Source of the DNA: Paragordius varius
Lineage: Eukaryota > Nematomorpha
Reading direction: 5' to 3'
DNA: 64,000 bases
NCBI GenBank assembly: GCA_964247055.1
Contig: OZ176059.1
Span: forward strand, 3,038,001 to 3,102,000
Shown here: piece after piece, positions 12,079 to 25,500 of the stretch
How positions within the stretch are numbered: the first letter of the stretch is position 1
Layout of the letters: every line of letters begins with the position of its first letter
The notes under the pieces: model-generated
Databases searched by the model: none
Told to the model about the DNA's origin: nothing
The model's input: the letters and a program-made list of their open reading frames with translations, nothing else
Program-made: the position numbers and the translations under genes

Positions 12079-12648
12079 GGGTGGGGTAATAAAAAAATTT
12101 TTTTGACTTGACTTGCAAGTTTTTTAAGTCATGGTTGCTTTCATGTGATAAAAAAAATTTAACATTACACGACTTAAATCAAGCAAGAAAACTTGATTCG
12201 GAGGTGATAAAAAATCATATGATGAGGCAAAACTTAAAGCAAGTGTGGTGTAGGGCACACTTACTGGACTCCAAACATAAGTAGTGTGGTAAAATAATGG
12301 AAAGTGAAATGGTTTCATTAATCTAAAAATTATTACCAGGCTCAATATTTAGAATATAATAAATAAGATACGTGCCAGTGAGTTTAAAAAACTTCAATAA
12401 ATGCACATTGTATTAATTTTTTATCTTTTTGTGCCTTATTTCATAAATTTTGGCTGAAAATGATCAAATAAATTTCCATAAAATTCGAATTGGGTGGCAA
12501 AAAAATGTTACATTTATAAGTAAAAGACTTGACTTAAGTGTTATTTTTATCACCGATCTTCAAGTGTACACTTGCTAGCTTAAGTAATCTTGCTCAACTT
12601 GCCACGCTTGGCTTACAAGTCAAGTGCGTCTTTTTTTATCACCTCACC
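12079..12648. mobile_element. 570 bp Harbinger MITE
   Basis: The ends GGGTGGGGTAATAAAAAA and TTTTTTTATCACCTCACC are inverse. The left ~160 bp and right ~280 bp match the two ends of the long element at 12783-16719, so this is an internal-deletion derivative. Between the two elements (12649-12782) lies plain A/T-rich DNA. Confidence 0.8.
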
Positions 12649-14530
12649 ATAAATCTCAGAACACGTGCATCTTCTAATTTATGTTATTACCTAAATTCAG
12701 CAAACAAACCTTTAAATTAGTATCCTTAAGCGAGTAAAATGTTTATAAATGATCTTTACACTTATACCGTTTGTGCATCAATGGGTGGGGTGATAAAAAA
12801 AATTTTTTTGACTTGGCTTACAAGTTTTTCAAGTCATGGCTTGCTTTCATCTGATAAAACAAAATTAACATTAGGGCACTTAAGTCAAGCAAGAAAACTT
12901 GAACAGAAGGTGATAAAAAATCATATGGTGAAGAAAAACTTGAAGAAAATGCAAGTGTGGTATTATAGGGCACACTTGACATATACAAAAATATGAGAAA
13001 AAAATATTTTAGTAACTTTTTATGTATATAATTTAGGTTTTATATGTAATTGGAACCTTTAGTCTGTTTATTTGCTAATTTTGGCTAATTTTACCTATTC
13101 AAAGTGAAGAGCATGAAAGTTTGGAAAAGCTGTACAAAATGTGTAATCACAAGTTTATATTTAATATTTATTTTATAGAAACTAATTGCACTCCGAGTAA
13201 TTTCATCAAAAAAAGACAAGAAAAGTCTAGCAATAAAAATTAACAAATGAAGTAAATGAATAGTATTAACTCAAGCAAATTTTTTAAGGTATTTGATTTA
13301 TATTGATATAACATACACATACAAAAAAATAATTTGCTTTTATCATAACACATGTCACTATAAATATATTTAATTTTATTACTAATTGATAACACAACTT
13401 ATATTAAAATAAATCAATTTAACCGCTAATCATAAAAGTTAATTTTAATATTATATAAGTATTTTTTATATATTTCAACTCGTTATTTTAATTTTTAGCT
13501 AAAATTCTCTATTCTTTTAATCTATAGAGAGAAGTTAGTGAAAGTTCTAAAAAAGTAAATTTTAAATTTATTATATTTTTACTCCTAACCTCTGATTAAG
13601 AGATCAAACAGGTATTATTTATAACGGGCTTACCCTTTTTTATCATAATCAAGGCACTATGCCCATTATTTTTTATGACTTAGGAAATATGTTAAGGGGT
13701 ATTTTTAATACAAAGTTAATAATAATAATTAGCAAGAATGTTCGAAATTTTTAACACATCACAAAACGTGATTTCATTCACAAAAAATATAAAAACACCC
13801 CTAAGTCTCGGTTAATATTATTTTTCGTTGAAATCCTTATTTATCTACCTACCTATTTACAGATGTAATAAAAAAATTGCGTTCTTACCCCATGAGAAGG
13901 TTATGTTGGATCAGTGCATATTAATGTTCCTGGTGGTAAAGAATGTGGTATCGTTACGATTGCCGATGATATTCCTTGTAAGTCTTATATATATACTACA
14001 ATTGTAACTCTCTGATTTTTTTAATCTCGCTCGATATTAAAGGTATAGATAGACGTAATAAAAATGTCAATTTTAATTTATCTTATAGGTACATGCGTGC
14101 CGCGACCAACTACAAATAAAAAAATATATAAAGAATCATAAAAGGTGTCCCACAAAATACTATAGCCAATATGCAATTAAAGTTTTGGAGCTTCATTATG
14201 AAGTATTACTGCTTCAGAAAGAAGTAGTTTTACTGCTGGAGAAACATAAACTCAATAATTTTAATTCATGAAATAAATTTATTATAACTTTTCAAAATGC
14301 AATCCAATATTAAAATGTAATTAATATATCTATATATATAATCCATACGAATCATTATTTGTAGCAAATATATTTATAATAAATTTTATGCCTTTAATAC
14401 ATTTACAATGATGTTAACTCTTTTTTGTTGACCTGAGAGATTCTTTCGTCTGTCAAAGCACTATCCATATTGTCTTAATCTTCGCAATCATCATCGTTAT
14501 TAATATTCTCTAAATCAATTGAGAATACAC

Positions 14531-15130
14531 ATACCTTGGAAGCATAATCAACAACTTAAGCTCCAGTTCCCAAGAAATAAGAAGACGCATAGCTATCGCC
14601 AAATGCGCTCTATCCTCACACTACAAGTTATGGAAATCTCATGACATAACCCTTAAAACAAAAATCCGACTAGTAAATGCATTAATCTTTCCTATCATGT
14701 TATACGAATGTGAAAGCTGGACTATCAAAAGTGAAGACGAAAAAAGAATAAACGCGTTTGAAATGTTTTGCTGGAGAAAGATACTTGGTATAACATGGAA
14801 GGACAAAATAAAGAATATCGACATTGTAAATAAAATTAACGCACAAACAACGCTTCGGGGTAAAATAATAAAACAAAAATTCGGTTACTTTGGACACATT
14901 ATTCGGGGCAATTCTTTGGAAAAGGATATTATGTTAGGAAAAGTAAATGGTAAGAGAGGAAGAGGCCGCAGACGTATTCGCTGGGTAGACGAAATCTTAT
15001 CACTTTCCAAATTGTCATTGCAAAAACTATCTCAAAAAGCTCACGACAGAACCGAATGGAGGAAGTTTTCCTACAAAATCGCTAATGGTCGATTACCGAC
15101 TACAAGCTCAACAACAACAACAACAAATCA
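14531..15130 (+). mobile_element. Non-LTR retrotransposon 3' end (LINE)
   Basis: A single frame runs through YLGSIIN, EIRRRIAIAKCAL, YKLWKSHDI, KTKIRLVNALIFP, LYECESWT, AFEMFCWRKILGITWKDK, KFGYFGHIIRG and GKRGRGRRRIRWVD. This is the classic C-terminal part of arthropod LINE reverse transcriptases of the RTE/Jockey-like kind. It ends in a CAACAACAA tail. The 5' part is missing, as in a 5'-truncated insertion. The uninterrupted frame and higher GC suggest a fairly young copy. Confidence 0.85.
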
Positions 15131-15179
15131 ATTGATATTACATCATCTATATCAAAATCATCCTTTAAAAATTTAGTAG

Positions 15180-15810
15180 TCATGTTATGTAGAACGGCGC
15201 GGCGCAGCTTACAATAATATTTACTGCGGTATCCAAATGGATTCGCATTTTATTATGCAAAATGGGTAACTGACCAAATAACCTTTCAATGACTATTCTT
15301 TCTCTAGCATGGAATAATGTATTAAACTTCGTTTGTAAAAGGTTGTTAGGGTGGTTTTTAAATGGTGTTATTATATATGGAGTAATTCCATACCCACTGT
15401 CACCCATGGCTAAAATGGAACGTATCATACTTTTGCGGAAAATCCGGCTATCATGAACGCTTCCCGCCGGCATTTTAACGTTTAAACTCGTTATAAATTC
15501 ATCACCGTTTCACAGGTAAATTGACAATTAAGGCTATAACGGCCTTTTCGGTTTTGATATATTCGTCGTCACCAAATTCCTTAGGCCTCATGATGTCGAT
15601 GTAGGTACAGTCTATGGCACCGATAACTGTTGGCATCTTATGATTCTTCTGCCAACGTTGTTTAGGGTTGAAACTGGTCAGATGGAAATCGGATCCATTT
15701 ATGAGCAATGTCACAAATTTTTTCCGCCACTTTAGATACTGTTTTAGTTACGGTTGATCGTTCTACAGAAACCCGGGGTCGCTAATGCAACGGAGGAAAA
15801 TCTCCACACA
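15180..15810 (-). pseudogene. HARBI1-like transposase, decayed
   Basis: Minus-strand pieces carry the DDE nuclease landmarks: RSTVTKTVSKVAEKICDIAH, then MPTVIGAIDCTYIDIMRP (first Asp), then MPAGSVHDSRIF with GDSGYGITPYIITPF (second Asp) and RIVIERLFGQL (Glu). At least one frameshift, near 15500-15530, separates the second and third pieces, and there are stops further upstream, so no intact product is made. It is the transposase of the surrounding Harbinger element. Confidence 0.88.
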
Positions 15811-16719
15811 ACATGTAGGTGAAAGTGCGCCACCTCTTTTTTCAATAATATCGGTAGGGAAAATTTGTGAAGTGTTATAAAATCGATGCTTTCATCATTT
15901 TAAATCTTAACAAACGTTTCATATATGTTCCAACTCTATTTTTTTGAGCTCCAATTTGTTTTTGAAATTGTTCATGTACATTGCTGTAATCAGTTAACAA
16001 ATAAAAGGATATTCCTTAAAATCTATAATCTAAAAGGTTATATATGTATTTTCAAAAATAAATTAACCTTAATTTATAGATATACAGAATTAATGACAAA
16101 AGTTGTTCAGGATGCGTATTAAAGTATATACGTTTATTAACGTTTAAATCTATATAATTATACCAATATTTTTACTTGAATTAATTGTATTTTTACAGAT
16201 ATCACCTGCCCTCTAATATACCTTTGTTAATTTTTTTAAGCGCAATTGTTATTTAGTGAGACTAATGTTGCTTTAAATTAATAATTAAGATATAATCTAA
16301 AATTATATATGTATTATACCTGTAATATGTTAAACTTGTAGTAAAATTAATTATATAAGTGTGGAAGGGCGAATGGTTTCTTAAAAACTATAGGTATAGG
16401 GTTGAATATTTAAAAAAATCTTAATATTTATTATTTTAACATACCTAACTTTGAGTTTTACTTCAATAAATGCATATAGTATTGGGTATTTATTCTTTAT
16501 TGCCTTAATCAATAAATTTTCGTTGTAAAATTTCAAAATATTCCCCGCATAATTTGTGAATTGGGTGGTAAAAAACTGTTACATTCATAAGCAAAAAACT
16601 TGACTTAAGTGTTTTTTTTATCACCGATCTTCAAGTGTACACTTACTGGCTTAAGTAATCTTGCTCAACTTGCCACGCTTGGCTTACAAGTCAAGTGCGA
16701 CTTTTTTATCACCCCACCC

Positions 16720-18239
16720 AATATATTTTTAACAAACATTCGCTAATTAAGTTTTTGAACAAAGTATGCATTATTTTAAAAAATATTTTTTTAATGCCAT
16801 AATCTAACATATATAAACTTTTTTATATAAGGGGGCATATTTTTGAGAGGGAGGGGGCAAAAATTTTAGACTTTTAGAACCCTGATCAATATTTTTTTAT
16901 AATATTATTTTGCTTCTTTTAAAATATGGTTTATGATATAATTTATGATGTTTTTTGGAATAAAGTGTTTAGATATCAAAAAAGTTAAGCATAATATGAG
17001 CGAATTCAGGATTACTTGATACGGACCAATTACACAAAAATTTTACTTAAATGACTCCTAAGGCCAAAAACCAAGACGAACATCTAAACGCTAAATAATC
17101 CTTTTTATCAAGTGCATCGAATTGGGAAATATAAAAAATATCTTGATGAAATATAATTATGTTCTGATAGATAATGTATCAGGATAAACGGTGATTTTGA
17201 TTTTGTAATATACTAGTCTCATTCAATTATGATTACAGCTTTGTGATAATTTCACCATATATTCAGAACACATTATTATACTAAATGTAATTTTTGATGA
17301 AAACTGGTTTCGTAAAAAGCATCATTTAAAATATATCATACACTACATATAGAGCAAAATACTAGTTTTTTGTATTAGATACACGGACTCCGTGCTATTT
17401 TTTTAAAAATAAACGCAAACATGAATAATTTTTATATCTCAGTGCATTAATCTTGTATAACTGCAAATTGAAATGGTTTCAATATATTTCATATATTTGA
17501 TTTTAGACAGACCTAGGGTAGTCAATAAGCCCAATATCAAAGAAATCTAGACCTGATTTGTATTCAAATGTTATATAAGTTATAGCGCAAGATGTTTAAT
17601 AGGATTTTTATGGGGAATATTATTGTGGTTTTGGGGCTTATGTAATCGCTACATATCGTAAAATGTAAAAATAGTTCAAACTATGTTTGTTTAAAATTTG
17701 GTAAAAGCTAAATACCCCTTATTCCATAAATAAATAACTATGAAAATATATAGCACAATATATTTAAAGGGGTAGAAGGATATATTTGTAGAATTTTAAT
17801 ACTTTATTTTCATTTTATTGTGCCGATGATAATTGGGGTAATAACAAATACTCTTTTTTAAAGTTATTGAAGTTAAAATTTAATTATCAAACTTTGTTTT
17901 CCAGTGTTGATTAAAAAAGGCTATATTTTTTTAGTTTTTAAACTTTTAGAATCTAAAATTGGGTAGGCGTAACGATTGAACTTAACAACTAAATCTAAAA
18001 TCGATAAATATCAAGTTTTTGCTGGGAAATGTATCTTGAAAGCTTAAAAAACTAATTATTTGCATCCTATTCATAATAGACATTATTTTTAATTAACGAT
18101 CTACAAAAAGGAAAAAATGGCGGCGAAGAAATTCAAGGTAAGGATTTTTTGACAATTTTAGATTTTTCTAAGAAAAATTTGTGCATTATGCGCTTATAAG
18201 GCTGAAGAAAGCTAAATTTAAATTCAGCCAAATATCTCA
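16720..18239. other. A/T-rich spacer
   Basis: No gene recognised. Parts of 17600-17700 (TTGTGGTTTTGGGGCTTA) echo 8190-8240 next to the M4 element in POFUT1 intron 4, so this is probably worn M4-related sequence. Confidence 0.4.
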
Positions 18240-18970
18240 CATACTTTTAAAGATTATCGATATAACACTACCACAAAAGTGGGCTTCAAAAATCCCAAAC
18301 TTTTTGCTCTTTCAACTAAAGTTGTTTTTCTTGAAATAAACGCAAAAAGCCGATATTTTGCTATAAAATTATATATATGCTAAATTATGGCATCCAAAAT
18401 CTTATTTTTTATGAAAAATGCAGACTTTGTTCAAAATAAACTTTAACAAAATTGAAGCGTACTTCATACTATTTTAAAGGCAAAGGGGATATAATTAATA
18501 CTTTTTTGCGATATAATTCGATTATGCATAACATTTCCATTATCCTAGGAATTTGATTGAAATAATTATGTTAGATAAATATATTTTTTTAAAAATCCGA
18601 ATTTCAAACAAATGAACCTCTTTAAATTAAATTCTGATATAATAAATTCATATTCATCCAAATATAAAAAGTCTGCTACAATTTTAAGTGTTTTTATATC
18701 GTTTTTATCATGCTTTTTAATACTATAAACTTTGACGAAATTGCTATAAATTAAATTTTTAAATTACATATTAATTTTTTTAAAAAAAACTTTGTATGAT
18801 GTCAAGTTTTGCATATATTTTCGTTTTTTATGGCGCGTTCTCAGTTCTCTGGCCTTTATTTAACAAGAATTTGTCCATTTTTACGAGTCAACCAATTTGA
18901 AACTTTAAAAACTGACTTTTTATTTATATATATATAACGATATATGTAGTATATATATTTTATGGTATTT
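18240..18970. mobile_element. Foldback element M4, second copy
   Basis: Shares with 8350-8990 the order: GGCTTC/CTCCAA arm, ATGCAGACTTTGTTCAAAAT middle, and an arm with TTCTCTGGCCTTTATTT and ACTTTAAAAACTGAC. It is diverged from the first copy and ends near a TA-rich run at about 18925. Confidence 0.5.
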
Positions 18971-19078
18971 TTGGAAACCATTTAACTTTCCCAATAAAAC
19001 TTGATTTAACAAAGTTTTAAATTTATCATAAGTGAAATCAAAAGCATTAGGATTAATACTCTTCTCCATCAAAATATA

Positions 19079-20835
19079 TACAGTAATAACTGAAATTATA
19101 CTATGGACAAAACGTAAAAATATAAAGACAAATATTTTTATCTAAAAACAACTCCCAAACCTTTTTAAAACCCTTTTTTTTCATATAAGCCATTTAGTTA
19201 ACAATTATATAATATATGATTGTGTTACCATTATCATTTTTATTCCATACCTTGCAATTTACAATTATTTAAATTTAAAAAAAAAACTTTTTAAAAGTAT
19301 GGTTGTCTTATGAAAAAAAAATATTTGTATTTGTTCACGCCAAATCTAGAGTTTAAACCAGAAGTTCGTATCCAAAATATTTTTGCAGACCGCTAGAAAT
19401 TTAAAAAAAATATATACGTAATTTATAAAAAAGTGATTTTTTCTCAAACAATTTTCATAATTTTTTTTAAATTTTATCGCAATAAACTAAATTTTTCTAT
19501 TGAATAGTTTTTGTTTTAAGAGTTTTGTGTTTGAAATTTAATAAAATGTGTGTTAAACCCCATTTGGCAGTCTGTCGGATTTTTTGAACTTGCTCATCAT
19601 AGAGATTAAATAAAATATAAAATAATTTTAAAAACTTACGAAAAACATTTCGGTTATTCATTAGTATTTATCAAAAGTTTGTCTCTAAAAATAGAATTAA
19701 AAATAAGAAATTAAACATTTTAAAATCTCCATGTGCCATGGATTTGGCAAAAATATTAATGATAAGTTCAACATTAGGATTTTTTAACATAAAATCTTTC
19801 CTAAATATTTTTTAACAAAAATGCGCTTCAAATGCCTTATACTCCATTTTTTATAAAATTTTTGATTCAATATTTATATCTAAGTACTAGGTGTTTTTCT
19901 AAGTTTTTACTGGTTTTTCGGTAAATGAAACAATTTTATTTTAAATTTTTAATAAATATTGTCCCTCTTTTTCTATATATTTTGCAATGAGCCATCTCTT
20001 TGTGGCAATATACAGTAAAAATTGAAATTATATGGACAAAACGTGAAAATATAAAGGGAAATATATTTTCTAAAAGGCTACCACCGTACTTTTATAACCT
20101 TATATTTTTTAAATATAACTCATTGTTTTAAATTACAAAGCAAAATTAGAAATGTAAATTGGTAACACAATCAATTATTAATTTTACGATTATATAACTA
20201 AATGTTTTTTTATAGTATAAATCAAGGTTAAAAAAATATGGTTCTCTTTTGTACAAAAAATTGTCTTTATATTTTTACATTTTGCTGTATAATTTCAATT
20301 TTTAGTATACAAGTGTCATGCCAGATAATCTAATTGTGTCTTTGGGGGAAAATCATTTGTTAAATTATTTTTATCATTCCTCAAAATTATTACAGTAAAT
20401 TTAAAATTATACGGATAAAATGTAAAAATATAAAGAGAGATATTTTTACAAAAGGCAACCACACCTTTTTTAAACTTTAATTTATCCATTAAAACTTTTT
20501 AAATCATAATCGTAAACTACATAAATAAATGTGTTACCAAAGCACATCTCTATTTTCTACTCTGCAGTTTAAAATGATTTATATTTAAAATTTCAAGGTT
20601 TACAAAGTATGGTTGTCATTTTGAAAAAAATATTTGTCTGTATATTTTTACGTATAATTTTACTCTATTAGTCAAATGGCGACAGGAGATTACACTTCAG
20701 ATGTGAGAGAATTTTCTATCAAAGCGATTTTTAGATGTTTTTTCTTAGTTTATCTGTCTAAGACGGAACAGAAAATATATAAATAAAGTAAAATTGAAAT
20801 CGGGTGCAAAACGTAGAAATGAAAAACAAAAAATA

Positions 20836-20875
<40 letters not shown>

Positions 20876-22030
20876 ACCCCATACTTTCTCAATTTTTTTA
20901 TTTTTCAAATATTGTCTGTTGTTCTGGGTTGCAAAATAGGGAATTGCCATGTATTATTATATATATAATTTAAATCCTATTCAAATAGTTTATGCAGGCA
21001 TAAGGTCTGAAAAGTTTAAGGTTGTCTTTTACAAAAAAATTGTCTTAAATTTTTCATTTTGCCCGTATAATTTTAATTTAACAAAATTTTAACACCTTAT
21101 CTTCCATCCGTTCAGGACCTTTTTTGATAAAAGGTTAATTATACCTTGATTGGCGATAGTCCTGTATCATAATTGTTTCATGAGGGGTATAACAAATGAA
21201 ATTGACCTACAATCTTTTCTCACTCTCTCTCTGATTTCCGAAACGATATTATTTTTGCGTTTGTAGACTGGTTTGAGGTAGAGCTGTCCAACACAAATGA
21301 CTGCGGAGGCCACATTTTTGTATAGAAAAACCCGGGTGGACTTGATTCGCGCGAAATATGTGTAACAAAATTTCATTATATATTTTTAACATAAGACACT
21401 AAAAACTTTTATTTATTTTAATAATTATTGAAAGTTCATTGCTAAAGTTTGGTAAAATTTATCCAGAAATTATGTGTAAGAAATTTTCTTAGTTAAATTG
21501 CCGGGAAAACTACAGAGGTCCGCGTGTTGATATTGTTTTTAAGTAACATGTTTTGAATTTTTTCCCAAATTTTAAATCAAAATATGCAAATATTAACATT
21601 ATATCGGCATTTTGCATGGATTTAAAGAACCAAAGATTTTACATTTTGATATTTATATTATATTTATTAACATTTTTTTAAAATATATTTAGCTTTTATA
21701 AAAGTACAAAGTGCGTTAGTCAAATTTTAAATTAGATGGGGATCACTTTCATAAAACACATAGCCGAAAACGGTGATATTCAAATCCCACGTTCGAATGC
21801 CGCCCTAAAAATGCTTCTTATGGAGCTGATGTACAGTAAAAACTTAAATTAAAGACACATAACGTAATGACACATATTTTTTCTAAAAACATTTATACTT
21901 ATAAAGCTAACCTATTGCTATAGAAATTTATATAATTACAATTGTTAAATATATAATTCATTATATTAACACACTACATTTCTATTTCAAAATTTTTAAT
22001 ATAAAAACAGTGGTTATATTTTAGTACAGC
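19079..22030. mobile_element. Cluster of five M1 palindromic MITEs
   Basis: Copies at about 19079-19330, 20009-20310, 20393-20675, 20787-21085 and 21833-22030 (the last partial). Each starts near TACAGTAAAATTGAAATTAT, continues with CGGACAAAACGTAAAAATAT and AAAAGACAACCATACTTTT, and ends with the inverse. Length is about 270-300 bp, with TA at both ends as for Tc1/mariner-type insertion. Copies differ by many substitutions. A (TA)n run at 20839-20873 expands the fourth copy. The DNA between them has no other recognised content. Confidence 0.8.
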
Positions 22031-22541
22031 GGTTTTTTAAATAGATATTTTATGTTTAAACGTATAGTCTGTAAAATAATTTTATTGTAATTATTTTATG
22101 TATCCATACTGCAAATGCAAACAACAATATTAGTATTAAAGCTACCAAATTTTTCAGCTCTTTATTTTATTTGTTAATTACCACTGTCTAAAACCAAAAG
22201 TATTATAAAATTAATACGACTTTTGTTAATTTATTTATCTTAAAAATGTTTATACCTGCCTATGCTATTTTTATTGGATACGATAGATAATTTATAAATT
22301 ATATATTTTTAGTGAGTGAAGAATTATTTATATTGCAATTTAAGACTTATTCGATAAAAACACACCTAATATGCGTTTCTAATTAATAATGATTTTAGAT
22401 AGTGTTATTTTAAATCCCGACAAGTTATAATATATCTTATTATTATAATTTCATTTTAAAATATATTTCTAAAATTTTTTATAATAAAATTTACCAAATA
22501 GTGTGTACATTCATAAACCTCATTTGGTTTACATACCTATA

Positions 22542-22550
22542 CTTCCTTTC
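22542..22550 (+). promoter_or_regulatory. Possible 5'TOP transcription start of RpL7A
   Basis: CTTCCTTTC, a nine-pyrimidine tract starting with C, lies 42 nt before the ATG. Ribosomal protein mRNAs of animals typically begin with such a tract, which couples translation to TOR signalling. No TATA box at the right distance was evident; position by inference only. Confidence 0.45.
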
Positions 22551-22591
22551 AACAACTTAGGCGTGGAAAACACTAAAAAAACACCTAAAAA

Positions 22592-25500
22592 ATGGTTATC
22601 AAGGTAAATTTTTGCAAATTTATATCTTTTTAGAAATCTTCTGCGTCTTCAAAGGCTGCAAAAATGCAGAAAAAAGTTGCACCACCCCCTGCTATAGTTA
22701 AAAAAGCTCCAGTTGCCCCTAAGAAAGAAACCAATCCACTGTTTGAAAAACGGCCTAAAAATTTTGGAATCGGGCAAAATATTCAACCGAAACGTGACTT
22801 GACGCGTTTTGTGAAATGGCCGCGGTACATTAGACTTCAAAGACAAAAACGCATCCTACTTCAAAGGCTTAAAGTACCGCCACCCATTAATCAATTTAGA
22901 CAAGCTGTGGATAGGCAAACAGGTTTTTATTTCACAGAAATATTTGTTTTGAAACATTGTAGAGCTACATTGTTTTTCTATCGCTTACAGTTTTAAATTT
23001 ATTGAAAAAATTACCATAGTTCTCCAAATTAAAATTTCTTGGTTATTCTCTTTTTTAAATTTAATATTAAAAATATCAGATAAGAAATTTTATTCTTTGT
23101 TTAAAAAATAATTTTTTGTAGAAGTTTTTTGATTCTTCTTGCTTTTTATAAAATAATTTTTTTGAGTTTTCAGTAAAATGCGATTAATTGAATTATTTCT
23201 ATTTTTTATTTCAAAAAATTAATATATATATATATTTATATATATTTACTATTATTTTGCAATTAATATATATTTTGAATAACTAAAAAAATATATTAAT
23301 TTTGAATTGAATGATGAATTGCTTTCCATCTGAGCACACATGATTACTCTTGAATCTTTCACCAAGATCACTGACAAAACATTTTTCAAACTAAAAAATC
23401 ATGAAATATAATTTTGTTTATTTTCTTTATTTTGACTGTTGTTACCATAGCAACGCATTAAAACACTTTAAAATTAGTTTATTTTTGAAATACGTTTAAA
23501 AATTTTATACAATTTTTTTTTAAAGCACTTAAAATTCTACTTATTTTTTGTTTGGGTTACCATATCAACGCTTAAAAACATTTTTTGATAAAAACTATTT
23601 TTTAATTTATTAAACCTTCAATAAAAATTTTCTTTTTTTGCCTGTTCTCATAGCAACGCAAAAAAAAAACTTTAAAAATTTTCTAGAACTTTCAAAAACT
23701 TATAAATTATAAAGCTTATTTTTCTTTTCTGTTACCATAGCAACGCGCAACTACTCTAAAATTATATCAATTTAATAAAACTCAAAGATTTACTTTTTAA
23801 TATTAAGAACTTTCTAAACTTATTTTATTTTTCCCCTGGTTACCATAGCAACGCAACTTTTACGTCTGCTGCATAAATATCGACCGGAAACGCGGTTGGC
23901 TAAAACCAAACGATTAAAAACTCAAGCAGCTGCTAAGGTTGCCGTTGACACTAAAAACAAAAAAGCATCATCAGCTGCTGGTGGAAAAAAGAAGAGTTCA
24001 ACGACCCCGTCCAAAACAGCTGCTGAGCAGCCAAAAAGTACATTGACCCCGTCTAAAAGAAAACCTGTTTTACTTTCGGGCATAAATACCGTGACCAAGT
24101 TGGTGGAACAGAAACGTGCCATCTTAGTTGTCATTGCACATGACGTTGACCCTATTGAGGTAAAACAAAACATATGATTTGATTAAAATTAAATTAATTT
24201 GGTTTGATTTTTAATGCTGAGATACTTCTTAAAGTTTGATTTGAGAAAAAAAATGATAATTATAATTGTATTTTGGGTTTTTATTTTTGCAAATTTTTGG
24301 GGTTAAGGAGTTTGAAATTCTTTATTTCATTGAAAGTTTTTTTGAATTAGAAATGTTAATTATAATTGAATTATGGTTTTTTTAAAGTTTTTTCGGAACT
24401 TTTTGCGTTAAAAAGTTTGAGACTCTTTATTTTTCTGAAATTCTGATTTTTCAGAAATATTTTTAGGACTAAGTATTATGAGTTTTATTTATTGTAATTT
24501 TTGAAATATTTTTGGGTTAAAAAGTTTAAGACTTTTTTTTCTGATCTGATTTTTCAGAAATGTTAAAATATTGGGAAATGTTTTTAGGATTGAGAATTAT
24601 TGGTTTATTTAAGGTTTTTTTGAAATATTTTTGGATCAATAAGTTTGAGAATCTTTATTTTCCTGGAATTCTGGGTCAGTTTTGCTGAAAGTTTCTTTGA
24701 AATTAGAAATGTTAATTATGATTGAATTAGGGGTATTATTTTAAAGTTTTTTTGCAAAATTTTTGGGTTGAAAAGTTTAAGACTCTTTATTCTCTTGAAT
24801 TCTGAGTTTTTTTGAAACATTGAATGTTTTTAGGACTGAAAATGTGTTTTATTTAAAGTTTTTGTCGAAATATTTTGGGGTTAAGAAGTTTGAAATGATT
24901 TATTTTTCTGGAATTCGTGGTGACTGGGTTTATATTGGACAATATTTTTAAGACTGAGAATTATGGGTTTTATTTAAAGTTTAAGGTTTTTTTGAAATAT
25001 TTTTGGGTTAAAAAGTTTGAAAGACTTTGTGTTTTTGAAATTTTGGGTGAGTGCGTTTTCTGAAATATTGGACAATATTTTTAGGATTTATTAAAAAAAA
25101 TCTCGAATCTGAAATTAATTTTTAAGTTTTTGTAAAAAAAATGTTAATAAGGGTTTTATTTAAGGTTATATTGAAATATTTTGGGGTTAAAAAGTTTGAG
25201 GTTCTTTATTTTTTTTGAAATTCTGGGTGAGCGGGTTTTTACTGAAATATTGGACAATATTTTAAGGATTGAAAATTATGAGTTTTTTTTCAGGTTTTTT
25301 TGCAAAATTTTTGGGTTAAAATGTTTGAAATGCTTTATTTTTCTGGAATTCTGGGTGAGTGGGTTTTCTGAAAAAGACTGAAAATTATGGGTTTTATTTA
25401 AAGTTTTTTTTGCAATATTTTTGGGTTAAGAAGTTTGAAACTCTTTATTTTTGAAATTCTTGGTGAGTTTTTTTAATCAGAAATTTTAATTATTATATTT

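Larger units (their letters stand above)
12783..16719 (-). mobile_element. PIF/Harbinger DNA transposon, 3.9 kb
   Basis: The terminal inverted repeats GGGTGGGGTGATAAAAAA and TTTTTTATCACCCCACCC are flanked on both sides by AAT, a likely 3 bp target duplication as the superfamily makes. Inside, on the minus strand, is a worn HARBI1-type transposase (15180-15810). Subterminal regions are rich in CTTGACTT/AAGTCAAG words, possible transposase sites. A LINE fragment sits at 14531-15130. No clear second (Myb-like) gene was found. 13000-14500 is A/T-rich and featureless. Confidence 0.8.

Noticed and set aside
22664-22996. A separate gene starting at ATG 22664 and ending at 22996
   Set aside because: It is RpL7A exon 2 running on into intron 2; homology stops exactly at the 22922 donor.
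23922-24173. Minus-strand open frame across RpL7A exon 3
   Set aside because: Shadow of the conserved plus-strand exon; no match of its own.
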